From contig JAEYJO010000045.1 of the NCBI GenBank assembly GCA_023408815.1, positions 1 through 64,000 on the forward strand: DNA of 64,000 bases, read 5' to 3'. Position numbers and translations under genes: made by a program. Below are positions 1-7,791 of the stretch, piece by piece. The stretch comes from Bacillota bacterium (GTDB lineage: Bacteria; Bacillota; Clostridia; Lachnospirales; Lachnospiraceae). The stretch's first letter is position 1, and the number at the start of each line of letters is the position of its first letter. The notes beneath the pieces are model-generated. The model was not told the origin of the DNA. It searched no databases and was given only the letters and a program-made list of their open reading frames with translations.

Positions 1-151
1 AGGAGCTTGGCTTGCTTGGAATACAGAAAAGATGTATATTAAATCTAAAAGTCATTGCCTGATACTTTATCAGTGCATTGTGGGTGGACTCTGCACCATT
101 GAATCCGAAGGTAAATTTACGCTGTCACTTTTGTTCACTTTGTTGTGATTT

Positions 152-179
152 TTGGAAATATATGATAAGATATTATAAT
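152..179 (+). promoter_or_regulatory. predicted sigma-A-type promoter of the first gene
   Basis: TTGGAA at 152-157 and TATAAT at 174-179 are separated by 16 bases, ahead of the ATG at 222. This would give a leader of about 35 bases with AGAGG at 211-215 as ribosome site. The rest of positions 1-221 shows no recognisable gene end; only a short 6-bp-stem palindrome at 59-73 is visible. Consensus matching only; no transcript evidence. Confidence 0.5.
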
Positions 180-221
180 ATGTGAGCAGCATGAAAAAAC
201 GCGGACAAAAAGAGGTATGAA

Positions 222-1151
222 ATGGAGTTGCTTAGCGTAATTGTTCCCTGTTATAACGAAGAGGAAAATATTTTTGATTTTTATAATGAATTGATGAGAA
301 ATGAGCAGTTTTTCGAGAAGAGAGGTCTGGAGGTAGAGATTCTCTATATTGATGACGGCTCTAAGGATAAGACGGCGGATAAGGTAAAGGAGTTAAACGC
401 CAGGGATCCGCGGGCACACCTTTTGTCCTTTTCCAGAAATTTCGGAAAGGAAGCGGCTATTTACGCCGGCCTTAAGAAGGCGAAGGGGGCATATGCGGTG
501 ATGATGGATGCGGATTTGCAGGATCCGCCTTCACTTTTGCCGGAGATGTTTCAATATATCGATGAAGGCTATGATTCAGTGGCAACGCGGAGGGTGACAA
601 GAAAAGGCGAGCCCGTCATCCGCTCTTGGTTTGCCAGATTATTTTATAAAATAATGAATCGCATTTCCCGTACGGAGATTGTGGACGGAGCGAGAGATTA
701 TCGCCTGATGAAAAGAAATGTAGTAGACGCCATCCTTTCCATGACGGAGTATAACCGCTTTACGAAAGGTATCTTCGGCTGGGTAGGCTATGAGACGAAG
801 TGGCTGGAATATGAAAATATCGAGCGCAAAAAGGGCGAGACGAAGTGGTCCTTTTGGAAGCTGTTTCTATATTCCCTTGACGGAGTTACTGCTTTTTCCA
901 CGGTACCTCTTGCTATCGCCTCGATCATGGGAGTGCTGTTCTGTGGCTTTGCTTTTTTATTTATCATTGTAATCATTGTGCGCAAGCTGATATTTGGTGA
1001 CCCCACCTCAGGCTGGCCATCCTTGGTATGTATCATATCGCTGGTGAGCGGTGTGCAGCTTTTTTGCCTCGGGATCGTCGGACAGTATTTGTCCAAGACT
1101 TACATGGAAGTGAAAAAAAGGCCGATTTATCTTGTCAAGGAAGAAATTTAG
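222..1151 (+). CDS. GtrB/DPM1-like polyprenyl-phosphate glycosyltransferase (GT2)
   Basis: Probable transferase moving a sugar from a nucleotide donor to undecaprenyl phosphate on the inner membrane face. The 309-residue protein opens with a GT2 Rossmann start (SVIVPCYNEEEN, residues 5-16), has DDGSKDKT near 45 and the DADLQDPP metal/donor motif near 106, which is characteristic of DPM1/GtrB/ArnC proteins. Two hydrophobic segments lie near residues 233-260 and 268-290, the usual GtrB membrane anchor. ATG is preceded by AGAGG at 6 bases. In Gtr systems GtrB works with a GtrA flippase and a GT-C transferase; a GtrA-like gene lies at 28324 and several GT-C-like proteins occur in this locus, so pairing is inferred, not shown. 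The sugar is unknown. Confidence 0.88.
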   Translation: MELLSVIVPCYNEEENIFDFYNELMRNEQFFEKRGLEVEILYIDDGSKDKTADKVKELNARDPRAHLLSFSRNFGKEAAIYAGLKKAKGAYAVMMDADLQDPPSLLPEMFQYIDEGYDSVATRRVTRKGEPVIRSWFARLFYKIMNRISRTEIVDGARDYRLMKRNVVDAILSMTEYNRFTKGIFGWVGYETKWLEYENIERKKGETKWSFWKLFLYSLDGVTAFSTVPLAIASIMGVLFCGFAFLFIIVIIVRKLIFGDPTSGWPSLVCIISLVSGVQLFCLGIVGQYLSKTYMEVKKRPIYLVKEEI

Positions 1152-1195
1152 GTAACAGCCGAAGGCTGAACTGAAACAAATATAGCAATTATTTT

Positions 1196-1328
1196 GTTAC
1201 TGTTCACACAGCAGCTTGACACTTGCTGTTAAGCTGCGTAAGAACGTGATTCAAGAGATGATTTCTGCTTCGCGAAGCGAATTCAAATGCAGAGATCATG
1301 TGTTACTGTGAACGGAGTGAACAGTAAC
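1196..1328 (+). repeat. intergenic palindromic repeat, copy A (longest)
   Basis: A 133-bp element bounded by GTTACTGTTCAC and its exact reverse complement GTGAACAGTAAC. Inside, ATGATTTCTGC (1257-1267) pairs with GCAGAGATCAT (one mismatch) around a TTCGCGAAGC core. It shares long stretches with copies at 53276 and 26433 and its ends with short copies at 6555 and 18702. Relative to the 53276 copy it carries 26 extra bases near the left end. It fills most of the gap between the first two genes, ending 22 bases before the next ATG. Confidence 0.8.
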
Positions 1329-1350
1329 ATTAATTTAGAGGGAAGTCTGG

Positions 1351-2103
1351 ATGGACAAGCTGGTCAGTATTATTGTGCCGGTATATAATGCCGGAGCGTA
1401 TATAGAAAATACGATTGAAATGGTATGCCGTCAGACGTACGCACAGTGGGAGCTTTTGCTGGTGGACGACTGCTCTGCGGATGATGGCAGGAAGAAAATA
1501 GAGGCCTTCTGCCGCAGGGATGAGAGGATTCGCCTGATTGCGAAGGATAAAAATGAAGGGGCGGCAAAGGCGCGCAACACGGGGATTTTGAGTGCAAATG
1601 GAAGATTTATCGCCTTTTTGGATGCTGATGATGTGTGGCTTCCGGCGAAGCTGGAAAAGGAACTTCGCTTTATGGAGGAGAAGGAGGCGGCCTTCGTTTT
1701 TACCGGATATGAATTTGGAAATGAGCAGGCGAAGGGAACCGGAAAGGTAGTGACGGTGCCGGAGACTCTTACCTATAAGCAGGCTCTTTCGAGAACCGTC
1801 ATTTTTACTTCCACAGTGCTGTTAGATACGGAAAAAATCGCGAAATCGCTGATAGAAATGCCTGATGTGAAGAGCGAGGATACGGCCACTTGGTGGAAAA
1901 TCCTAAGAAATGGATATACTTCTTATGGGCTTAACGAGGTGCTCGTAATCTACAGAAGACCTGGGAAATCTCTTTCCTCTAACAAGATTGTGGCAATAAA
2001 GAGAATCTGGAACCTGTACAGAAGGGAAGAGAAGCTGTCTTTACCCTATAGCATATATAATTTCGTCTTATGGGCATTTGGAGCGGTGTTGAGGCGGATA
2101 TAA
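1351..2103 (+). CDS. GT2 glycosyltransferase
   Basis: Cytoplasmic GT-A-fold glycosyltransferase of 250 residues. It begins VSIIVPVYNAGAY (residues 5-17), has VDDCSADDGR near 38 and the FLDADDVW metal-binding motif near residue 90, typical of EpsE/WcaA-like GT2 enzymes. No membrane segment is obvious. The ATG follows GAGGGAAG with good spacing and lies just past repeat copy A. It probably adds one sugar of the repeat unit started by the WbaP-like enzyme encoded next. Donor and linkage cannot be told from sequence. Confidence 0.85.
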   Translation: MDKLVSIIVPVYNAGAYIENTIEMVCRQTYAQWELLLVDDCSADDGRKKIEAFCRRDERIRLIAKDKNEGAAKARNTGILSANGRFIAFLDADDVWLPAKLEKELRFMEEKEAAFVFTGYEFGNEQAKGTGKVVTVPETLTYKQALSRTVIFTSTVLLDTEKIAKSLIEMPDVKSEDTATWWKILRNGYTSYGLNEVLVIYRRPGKSLSSNKIVAIKRIWNLYRREEKLSLPYSIYNFVLWAFGAVLRRI

Positions 2104-2125
2104 ACATAAGGGACGAGGTGCATTT

Positions 2126-3505
2126 GTGAAACGTTTGGAATCTATGAAACGAATTATCATATTACAGCTATCGCTGCTGGGACTTTGCCTGCAAACGGCT
2201 GTTTATGCTTATTTTTGGTTTGAAAGCTATTATCCTCTCGTATTGTTGAAGCTGAAATTTTATATCAACGGACATATTTTGATTATCGGTATTTATTTCG
2301 TTCTTTTGTTCTTTTTCACCAATACTTACGGAGGATTGAAAATCGGATATTTGAAGCCTTCCGAGGTGTTCTTTTCACAGATATTTTCTTTTCTGGCCGT
2401 AAACGTGATATCTTATTTTCAAATTTCCCTCATGAGAAACTGGCTGGCCCCGATTGGGCCGATGCTGCAGGTGACAGCCATACAGTTCGTGATAGCCGGC
2501 ATCTGGACGTATTTCTGCAATTCCTTTTATCGAAGCATATTTCCGCCGAGGGAAATGCTGTTAGTATACGGGGAGCGGTCCATTGACGATATCATGAGCA
2601 AGTTTGCCACTAGAAAAGATAAATTCAATATTGTGAAATGTATGAATATCGGTGAAGGGGTAACGGCCATCGAAGAAGAGGCGATGAAGCGCTATGACGC
2701 AGTCGTTCTTTGGGATATTTCCACGCAGGAAAGGAACAAGCTGCTTAAATTTTTCTATGGAAAATCCATCCGCGTATATATGATGCCTAAGATTACGGAT
2801 GTGCTTATTCAAGGTTCCGACCAGCTTCATTTCTTCGATACGCCGATCTTCCTCACAAGGGAATATTCCTTAACGGTAGAGCAGAGGGCAATAAAGAGAC
2901 TGATTGATATTGTCTGTTCCTTGCTTTTGATTGTGATTACCTCTCCGATTATGATTGTCACCGCATTCATCATAAGGATGTATGACAATGGCCCCGTTTT
3001 GTACAAGCAGGTACGCTGTACGAGGGATCAGGAGGAATTTTATATCATGAAGTTCAGGAGCATGCGGGTGGATGCGGAAAAGGACGGCGTGGCCAGGCTG
3101 GCGGCAAAGAATGATTCGAGGATAACGCCGGTAGGAAAGTTTATCAGGGCGGTACGCATCGATGAGCTTCCGCAATTGTTCAATATTTTAAAGGGTGAGA
3201 TGTCCTTCATAGGTCCGAGGCCGGAACGTCCTGAAATCATCGCCCAGTATGTTGAGGAAATGCCGGAATTCGTTTACCGGATGAAGGTTAAAGCCGGACT
3301 GGCGGGTTATGCACAGGTTTACGGCAAATACAACACGACACCCTACGATAAACTGAAGCTGGACTTGGCTTATATCGAAAATTATACCGTATGGCTGGAT
3401 ATCAAACTGATGCTGTTGACTTTGAAGATACTGTTTCGGGCAGAAAGCACAGAAGGCGTGGATGGCAAGCAGATAACGGCGCTAAGGCAGGAAGAGGATA
3501 AATAA
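2126..3505 (+). CDS. WbaP-like polyprenyl-phosphate sugar-1-phosphate transferase (initiating enzyme)
   Basis: Likely first enzyme of repeat-unit assembly: transfers a sugar phosphate from a nucleotide sugar to undecaprenyl phosphate. The 459-residue protein has about four N-terminal membrane segments, a central CoA-binding-like region, and a C-terminal bacterial sugar-transferase domain (about 255-450) with the membrane re-entrant helix, KFRSMR, the catalytic Asp-Glu pair at 346-347 (RIDELPQ) and GEMSFIGPRPERPE. This is the long polyPGT form, unlike the short PglC-like enzyme at 43934, so the window has two initiating enzymes. Start: GTG with GAGG upstream; an in-frame ATG at 2144 is possible. 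Ten bases separate it from the chain-length gene. Confidence 0.92.
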   Translation: MKRLESMKRIIILQLSLLGLCLQTAVYAYFWFESYYPLVLLKLKFYINGHILIIGIYFVLLFFFTNTYGGLKIGYLKPSEVFFSQIFSFLAVNVISYFQISLMRNWLAPIGPMLQVTAIQFVIAGIWTYFCNSFYRSIFPPREMLLVYGERSIDDIMSKFATRKDKFNIVKCMNIGEGVTAIEEEAMKRYDAVVLWDISTQERNKLLKFFYGKSIRVYMMPKITDVLIQGSDQLHFFDTPIFLTREYSLTVEQRAIKRLIDIVCSLLLIVITSPIMIVTAFIIRMYDNGPVLYKQVRCTRDQEEFYIMKFRSMRVDAEKDGVARLAAKNDSRITPVGKFIRAVRIDELPQLFNILKGEMSFIGPRPERPEIIAQYVEEMPEFVYRMKVKAGLAGYAQVYGKYNTTPYDKLKLDLAYIENYTVWLDIKLMLLTLKILFRAESTEGVDGKQITALRQEEDK

Positions 3506-3514
3506 GAAGGGAAT

Positions 3515-4612
3515 ATGATTTGTAGGATGGAAAATGAAAGGTATATGCGGGCAGGGATAGATCTGAAAAGAGTATTTCTGCAGTTTATGAATAAGCTATG
3601 GCTGGCTGTGGCTGCGATCGTCTTGGGAGCTGTCCTGGGAATAGGAATCTATCTTGCCGCGCACTTCATATTTGCGTCAGAGAAGGAATACCAATCGGTG
3701 TCTAAGATATACTTGAATTTCAACTGTGAGCCGGAGGATTTTAACGAGCTTTCCTATAACGGTTATACTTGGAACGACTTGTTGGATACGGACCCTATTT
3801 TAGACTATGCGATGGCGGAGCTGCCGGCACAGATAAGCAGAGAAGAAGTGACGGCCGCGACCAAAGCGGAGATTCTTTCCGATATTCGCCTGCTAACGGT
3901 AACGGTCACTACAAGGCAGCCGGAGCTTACGGCTCAGATCATGGAGGCTATCCAGGTTTCCTTAGTACATCTTGGAGAAACGGACGAGCTGTTTCAAAGT
4001 ATAGAGATTTACAGCACGGGAGAGCCGGAGCAAATCGTATGGGACGACCGCACCATAAATGCAGCTGTGACGGGAGCAGTGATTTTGCTCGTTATCGTGT
4101 TGCTGTCCATGGCCTTATATTATATATTGGACGATTCCGTTTATGTGGAAGCGGACGCTGAGAAACAGTTCGCAGTACCGGCAGTTGGAATCTTTACATC
4201 CGGTGAATCAGGTACCTTCCAAAGTTACGGAAGTGAGTTTTTGGCTAATTACAGTTATTTATGCAGAAATTTAAAGAAGGTCTCACTTATGAGTGTGGAC
4301 AACAGTGAGGATGCCAAGAATGCGGTGCTTATTATTGAGAAGATCCTTAGCACTAAGAAGCTGGAGGAAAGCTGTGAGATTATTCCGGCAGGGCTTGTGG
4401 AGGATTCGTCCGAGGTGTATGAAGCAATAAGAAATACGGACGGAGTTCTTCTGACGGTACGCTATGGCAGAGGAAACGGGAAGTTGGTGGAACGTGCCTT
4501 GAATAATCTGGAAAAACAGGATTGCAGGGTTATCGGGATTTTGATTGTAGAAGCGGACGTTCGCTTTTTGAAAAAGTATTATATGTGCAAGAGGCAAAAG
4601 TGTGAAAAGTAA
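3515..4612 (+). CDS. Wzz/CpsC-like chain-length protein with a degenerate BY-kinase-like C-terminus
   Basis: Two membrane helices (about residues 27-50 and 183-205) flank an extracellular loop, the Wzz/CpsC/EpsA arrangement that controls polymer length. The cytoplasmic tail (about 206-365) can be laid over the CpsD/BY-kinase fold: a region in Walker A position reads SVDNSEDAKNA, without the GKS/T needed to bind ATP, and later DGVLLTVRYGRGNGKLVERA resembles the CpsD segment after Walker B. No tyrosine cluster ends the protein, although KKYY occurs near the C-terminus. I infer a catalytically dead partner domain fused to the polymerase co-regulator. No separate active kinase occurs in the window. 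Start is uncertain between 3515 and an ATG at 3527. Confidence 0.75.
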   Translation: MICRMENERYMRAGIDLKRVFLQFMNKLWLAVAAIVLGAVLGIGIYLAAHFIFASEKEYQSVSKIYLNFNCEPEDFNELSYNGYTWNDLLDTDPILDYAMAELPAQISREEVTAATKAEILSDIRLLTVTVTTRQPELTAQIMEAIQVSLVHLGETDELFQSIEIYSTGEPEQIVWDDRTINAAVTGAVILLVIVLLSMALYYILDDSVYVEADAEKQFAVPAVGIFTSGESGTFQSYGSEFLANYSYLCRNLKKVSLMSVDNSEDAKNAVLIIEKILSTKKLEESCEIIPAGLVEDSSEVYEAIRNTDGVLLTVRYGRGNGKLVERALNNLEKQDCRVIGILIVEADVRFLKKYYMCKRQKCEK

Positions 4613-4620
4613 GAAATGGA

Positions 4621-5406
4621 ATGGAGCCGGAGATGGAATTGCAGATGTTGGTTTCCGCAGTGAATCAGGATGTCCTGACGCTGGCAGAGAAAATGAATAT
4701 AGAGACGGAGGCTATCGTCATCAATCAGTGCGAAAGCTTCTCCTATAACGAATATCGGCATAAGGGGCACCGGGTGCGCTGCTACAGCCTGAAGGAAAGA
4801 GGGGTAGGGCTTAGCAGAAATACGGCTCTCATGCGCTCCGATGGAGATATCTGTATTTTTGCGGATGAAGATATTGCATATGATACAGGATATGCCCAAA
4901 AAATAGAAGAAGAATTCGTGAGGAAAAAGGACGCGGATATTATTTTGTTCAATGTAAAGGTAGCTCCGTCGAGGAGGACCTATTGGAATGAAAGGTCAAA
5001 AAGGATTCATTGGTATAATTACGGAAGATATCCGGCATACAGCATTGCGGCAAAGCGCTCCTCGCTCCATAGCGCGAATGTGAGCTTTTCTCTCCTCTTT
5101 GGAGGGGGAGCTGTATACAGCAACGGCGAAGACAGCCTTTTTCTCAAGGATTGCCTAAGAGCCGGACTTCGTATCTATGCGTCTCCGGTGGCGATAGGAG
5201 AGGAGACAGAGAGAGAGTCTACGTGGTTTCACGGCTATAACGAGAAGTTTTTCAAGGATAGGGGTGTGTTGTACCGCTATTTATACGGGAGGATGGCAAT
5301 TCCTTTTTCCCTGCGATTTCTTATGGCACATAAAAAGGAAATGTGCGGGGAAATCGGCTGGAAGCAGGCGTATAGGTGGATGCGGGAAGGGGTTCGCGGA
5401 TTATGA
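4621..5406 (+). CDS. GT2-like glycosyltransferase
   Basis: A 261-residue soluble protein with the later half of a GT2 fold: RGVGLSRNTAL near residue 60, then ICIFADEDI (DED in place of DXD, about residue 80), and a Gly-rich SFSLLFGGGAVYSNGEDSLFL stretch with the acceptor-loop acidic ED. The N-terminal nucleotide-binding strand is unusual (LQMLVSAVNQDVLTLAEKM), so the family call rests on the central part. The start is weakly supported (ATG 4621; another ATG at 4633). It overlaps the polymerase gene by 4 bases (ATGA), which points to translational coupling. Function: addition of one sugar, inferred from context. Confidence 0.7.
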   Translation: MEPEMELQMLVSAVNQDVLTLAEKMNIETEAIVINQCESFSYNEYRHKGHRVRCYSLKERGVGLSRNTALMRSDGDICIFADEDIAYDTGYAQKIEEEFVRKKDADIILFNVKVAPSRRTYWNERSKRIHWYNYGRYPAYSIAAKRSSLHSANVSFSLLFGGGAVYSNGEDSLFLKDCLRAGLRIYASPVAIGEETERESTWFHGYNEKFFKDRGVLYRYLYGRMAIPFSLRFLMAHKKEMCGEIGWKQAYRWMREGVRGL

Positions 5407-6551
5407 TTTTATATATAACGATTGCGGTGGTGACCATATTGCTCGCAGCAGCGGTACGTGTCATGCCAAATGGCATAAATCATCGTTTGGGAAGTTCGCT
5501 TTATAATTTCCCGGGCAACAAATGGAGCAGGCAGCAGGCTTTAAACGGGCTGTGCCTGTTTTCTATTTTTATCATCTTATTTGGATTATCCGCATGCAGG
5601 CTGAATGTAGGTAATGATTATGCCAAGTATGTGGAGTTTATGCACCTGATTGCTGTAGGAGCATATGATTACGTTCCTACGGAGGCAGGATTTAACGCGT
5701 TGGTAACGGTGCTGTACGCTGTATCAGGCTATGAGAATTTCCTGTTGGTATTTGCCGTATTCGCATTTTTCACGATTCTATTCTTTTTGAAGGCTATGTA
5801 CGAGCAAAGTGACAGCTTTGGCTTCAGCTTTTTTTTATTCATGGCATTCGGTTTTTATTTCCATACGTTCAATACGGTGCGCTATTATTTTGCGCTGGCG
5901 CTGGCCTTGTATTCCATAAAGTATGTGTTGCAAAAAGAGTGGGGGAAATTTATCCTGCTGGTGCTCTTAGGTGCCACGTTTCATAAATCTATGCTGGTAA
6001 TCATACCCTTATATTTCCTCGCTACGCTTCCTTGGAAAAAATGGCAGCTTGCGTTAATGGCCTTATTTTGCAGCACTTTTTTCTTCCTGCAGGATTTTTA
6101 TTTAAAGGTGGTAGTATTTCTCTATCCTTCTTATGAGGATACGGAATATTTGGAAGGCGGTGTTAGCTGGTTCAATATACTGCGCTGCACAGGTGTGCTC
6201 GCTTTATCTTTGCTGTATTACAAGGAGGCGGTAAAGGACAGTAAAAGGAACCGCTTTTATTTTTATTGTAATCTGGGCGCATTGGTTCTGTATGTCTGCT
6301 GCTCCTTCCTGCCTATTATAACGAGAATCGGCTATTATCTGAACATCACGCAGATTCTCTTCCTCCCGGCAATCATAAACAGGATACCGGATAAGAGGCA
6401 GAAGCGTTTCTTCACCGTGGCAATCGTGCTGGCGGCGGTGGGATATTTTGCGATGTATTTGATGAGAGCGGGGAATGACGGCATCCGAGTGCTGCCATAC
6501 CAGACGTTTATGTTCCACGACATGGTGCCGATTCTGTCGGATATGAATTGA
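5403..6551 (+). CDS. EpsG-family polysaccharide polymerase (Wzy-type)
   Basis: A 382-residue integral membrane protein with about ten hydrophobic segments. Features match EpsG proteins: early LNVGNDYAKYVEFMH (about residues 70-84, the usual conserved Asp-Tyr loop), then NTVRYYFALALALYS near 165, and late hydrophobic helices. EpsG/Wzy proteins join lipid-linked repeat units outside the membrane. The ATG at 5403 overlaps the stop of the upstream gene, so I reject the longer in-frame start at 5376. Next to a chain-length protein and an initiating transferase, this completes a Wzy-dependent set, although no Wzx (MATE-type) flippase is seen in the window. Confidence 0.82.
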   Translation: MILYITIAVVTILLAAAVRVMPNGINHRLGSSLYNFPGNKWSRQQALNGLCLFSIFIILFGLSACRLNVGNDYAKYVEFMHLIAVGAYDYVPTEAGFNALVTVLYAVSGYENFLLVFAVFAFFTILFFLKAMYEQSDSFGFSFFLFMAFGFYFHTFNTVRYYFALALALYSIKYVLQKEWGKFILLVLLGATFHKSMLVIIPLYFLATLPWKKWQLALMALFCSTFFFLQDFYLKVVVFLYPSYEDTEYLEGGVSWFNILRCTGVLALSLLYYKEAVKDSKRNRFYFYCNLGALVLYVCCSFLPIITRIGYYLNITQILFLPAIINRIPDKRQKRFFTVAIVLAAVGYFAMYLMRAGNDGIRVLPYQTFMFHDMVPILSDMN

Positions 6552-6554
6552 AGG

Positions 6555-6587
6555 GTTACTATGAACAGCAAAACTGTGAATAGTAAC
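6555..6587 (+). repeat. short copy D of the intergenic palindromic repeat
   Basis: A 33-bp perfect-ended palindrome: GTTACTATGAACAG, a short A-rich loop, then CTGTGAATAGTAAC. It shares GTTACT...AGTAAC ends with the longer copies at 1196, 26433 and 53276. It lies between the polymerase stop and the next start codon; an upstream in-frame ATG at 6561 falls inside it and is therefore an unlikely start. Confidence 0.6.
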
Positions 6588-6602
6588 ATTGAAGGAGAGA
6601 TT

Positions 6603-7412
6603 ATGGGACGGATAATGTTCAGCATAGTAGTGGTCTGCCTTAATGAGGGAGAAAGGCTGAAAGCGGTGATTGAAAATATTCGGCGTCAGACATACGCTGA
6701 CTATGAAATAATTGTAAAGGACGGGCTTTCTAAGGATGGTTCGATAGAGGCACTTCCTGCGGATGAAAGGATAAAGGTGTATCGCCGAAAGGATACGGGG
6801 ATATACGATGCGATGAATCAGGCAGTGGAAGCGGTAAAGGGAGACTATGTTTATTTTTTAAACTGCGGAGATGCTTTTTATGGGGAGGATGTGCTTCGAA
6901 GGGTTGCAAAGCAAATAGAAGAGTATCCGAGTCGGAGAGAAAACACTGTTTTTTATGGCGATATCCTGGAAAGGGTAACTGGAGAAAGGGTAAGCTCCAA
7001 TCCCCATATGGACGCTTTCGGGTGCTATAGAAATGTGCCCTGTCATCAGGCTTGCTTTTATTCGGCAGAGCTTATGAGACACAAGGGATTTGATTTGAAA
7101 TATCATGTAAGGGCGGATTACGAGCATTTCCTCTGGTGCTTTTTTGAAGGGGAAGCGGATACGGTATATATGCCGTTTCTGATTGCTGACTATGAGGGCG
7201 GCGGCTTTTCCGAGACGAAGGAAAACAAAAAGCGGTCCGAGGCGGAGCATAAGGAAATCGTCAAGAAGTATATGTCAAGTGGACAGGTACTAAAATACCG
7301 CGCACTCATGATCCTATCGCTTGCCCCGTTAAGAACATGTATTTCCCGGAATAAGGTGACGGCTCATATTTACAACAAACTGAAAGCGCTTGTATATAAG
7401 CGGCAGGAGTAA
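6603..7412 (+). CDS. GT2 glycosyltransferase (WcaA-like)
   Basis: A 269-residue GT2 enzyme beginning FSIVVVCLNEGERLKAV, with IVKDGLSKDGS and the motif KGDYVYFLNCGDAFY near residue 80, where NCGD stands in place of DADD. This subgroup of GT2 is common in exopolysaccharide clusters. The chosen ATG at 6603 has GGAGAG upstream at proper spacing and gives the normal family N-terminus; the longer form would begin inside repeat D. Acceptor and donor sugars are unknown. Confidence 0.84.
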   Translation: MGRIMFSIVVVCLNEGERLKAVIENIRRQTYADYEIIVKDGLSKDGSIEALPADERIKVYRRKDTGIYDAMNQAVEAVKGDYVYFLNCGDAFYGEDVLRRVAKQIEEYPSRRENTVFYGDILERVTGERVSSNPHMDAFGCYRNVPCHQACFYSAELMRHKGFDLKYHVRADYEHFLWCFFEGEADTVYMPFLIADYEGGGFSETKENKKRSEAEHKEIVKKYMSSGQVLKYRALMILSLAPLRTCISRNKVTAHIYNKLKALVYKRQE

Positions 7413-7425
7413 CTGATGTGATATA

Positions 7426-7719
7426 TTAGGATTAGAACATCAAAAGTCCTATTTTAATGTGTAGGAGTCAATAGACCCAAAATAAAAAGACTCCCGCGCC
7501 GAATTCAAATATATAAGAAGTTCTAATTCTCAGTAAATTTGAGCCAAGCATATCAGAAAACAAAAAACTCGCTGCGCTCAAACAGTTTTGTTTTCTGATA
7601 TGGCTCAAGTATACAGAGAAAGAACTTCTAAATATTTTCATAGGCGCAGTCGTTCTTTTTATTTTGGGTCTATTGCCTGATAAAGTTAGCAAAAAGGACT
7701 TTTGAAGTTCTAATCCTAA
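7426..7719. repeat. 294-bp imperfect palindrome (MITE-like or structured RNA)
   Basis: The two ends are inverted copies: TTAGGATTAGAAC at the left and GTTCTAATCCTAA at the right, and pairing continues almost to the centre. Matching blocks include AATAGACCCAAAATAAAAAG (7470-7489) against its complement at about 7653-7672, GAAGTTCT at both sides, and a strong central stem in which TATCAGAAAACAAAA (from 7551) pairs with TTTTGTTTTCTGATA. The loop is about 20 bases. No protein frame fits. It fills most of the 379-bp gap 7413-7791. It could be a miniature inverted-repeat element or a transcribed hairpin; I see no target-site duplication clear enough to choose. Confidence 0.75.
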
Positions 7720-7744
7720 GAGAATATCGTGAAGCAGCGGCATA

Positions 7745-7783
7745 AGGTGTGCTTGCACACCTGCACAAAGTCTCCAGACTTTG
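7745..7783 (+). promoter_or_regulatory. two adjacent perfect hairpins before a GT4 gene
   Basis: AGGTGTGC/GCACACCT (7745-7762, 2-base loop) and CAAAGTCT/AGACTTTG (7766-7783, 2-base loop) are perfect 8-bp stems three bases apart. They end just before the start codon at 7792 and touch its GGAAAG ribosome site. They may mask initiation or be the remains of another repeat. A GTG frame through them (from 7729) is open but is not needed for the protein. Confidence 0.5.
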
Positions 7784-7791
7784 GAAAGAAC

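Noticed and set aside
1..221. End of an upstream gene
   Set aside because: Short frames ending at 42, 59 and 148 give no recognisable protein end; nothing can be supported except the promoter at 152-179.
788..1096. Minus-strand open frames here and throughout the window (for example 7987-8508, 11078-11902, 17396-18178, 45607-46374)
   Set aside because: They lie opposite strongly supported + strand genes, have no family motifs or ribosome sites, and show the residue bias expected of reversed coding sequence.
7468..7758. Minus-strand 96-residue frame across the long palindrome
   Set aside because: The sequence is self-complementary and no protein family is recognisable; the palindrome explains the open frame.
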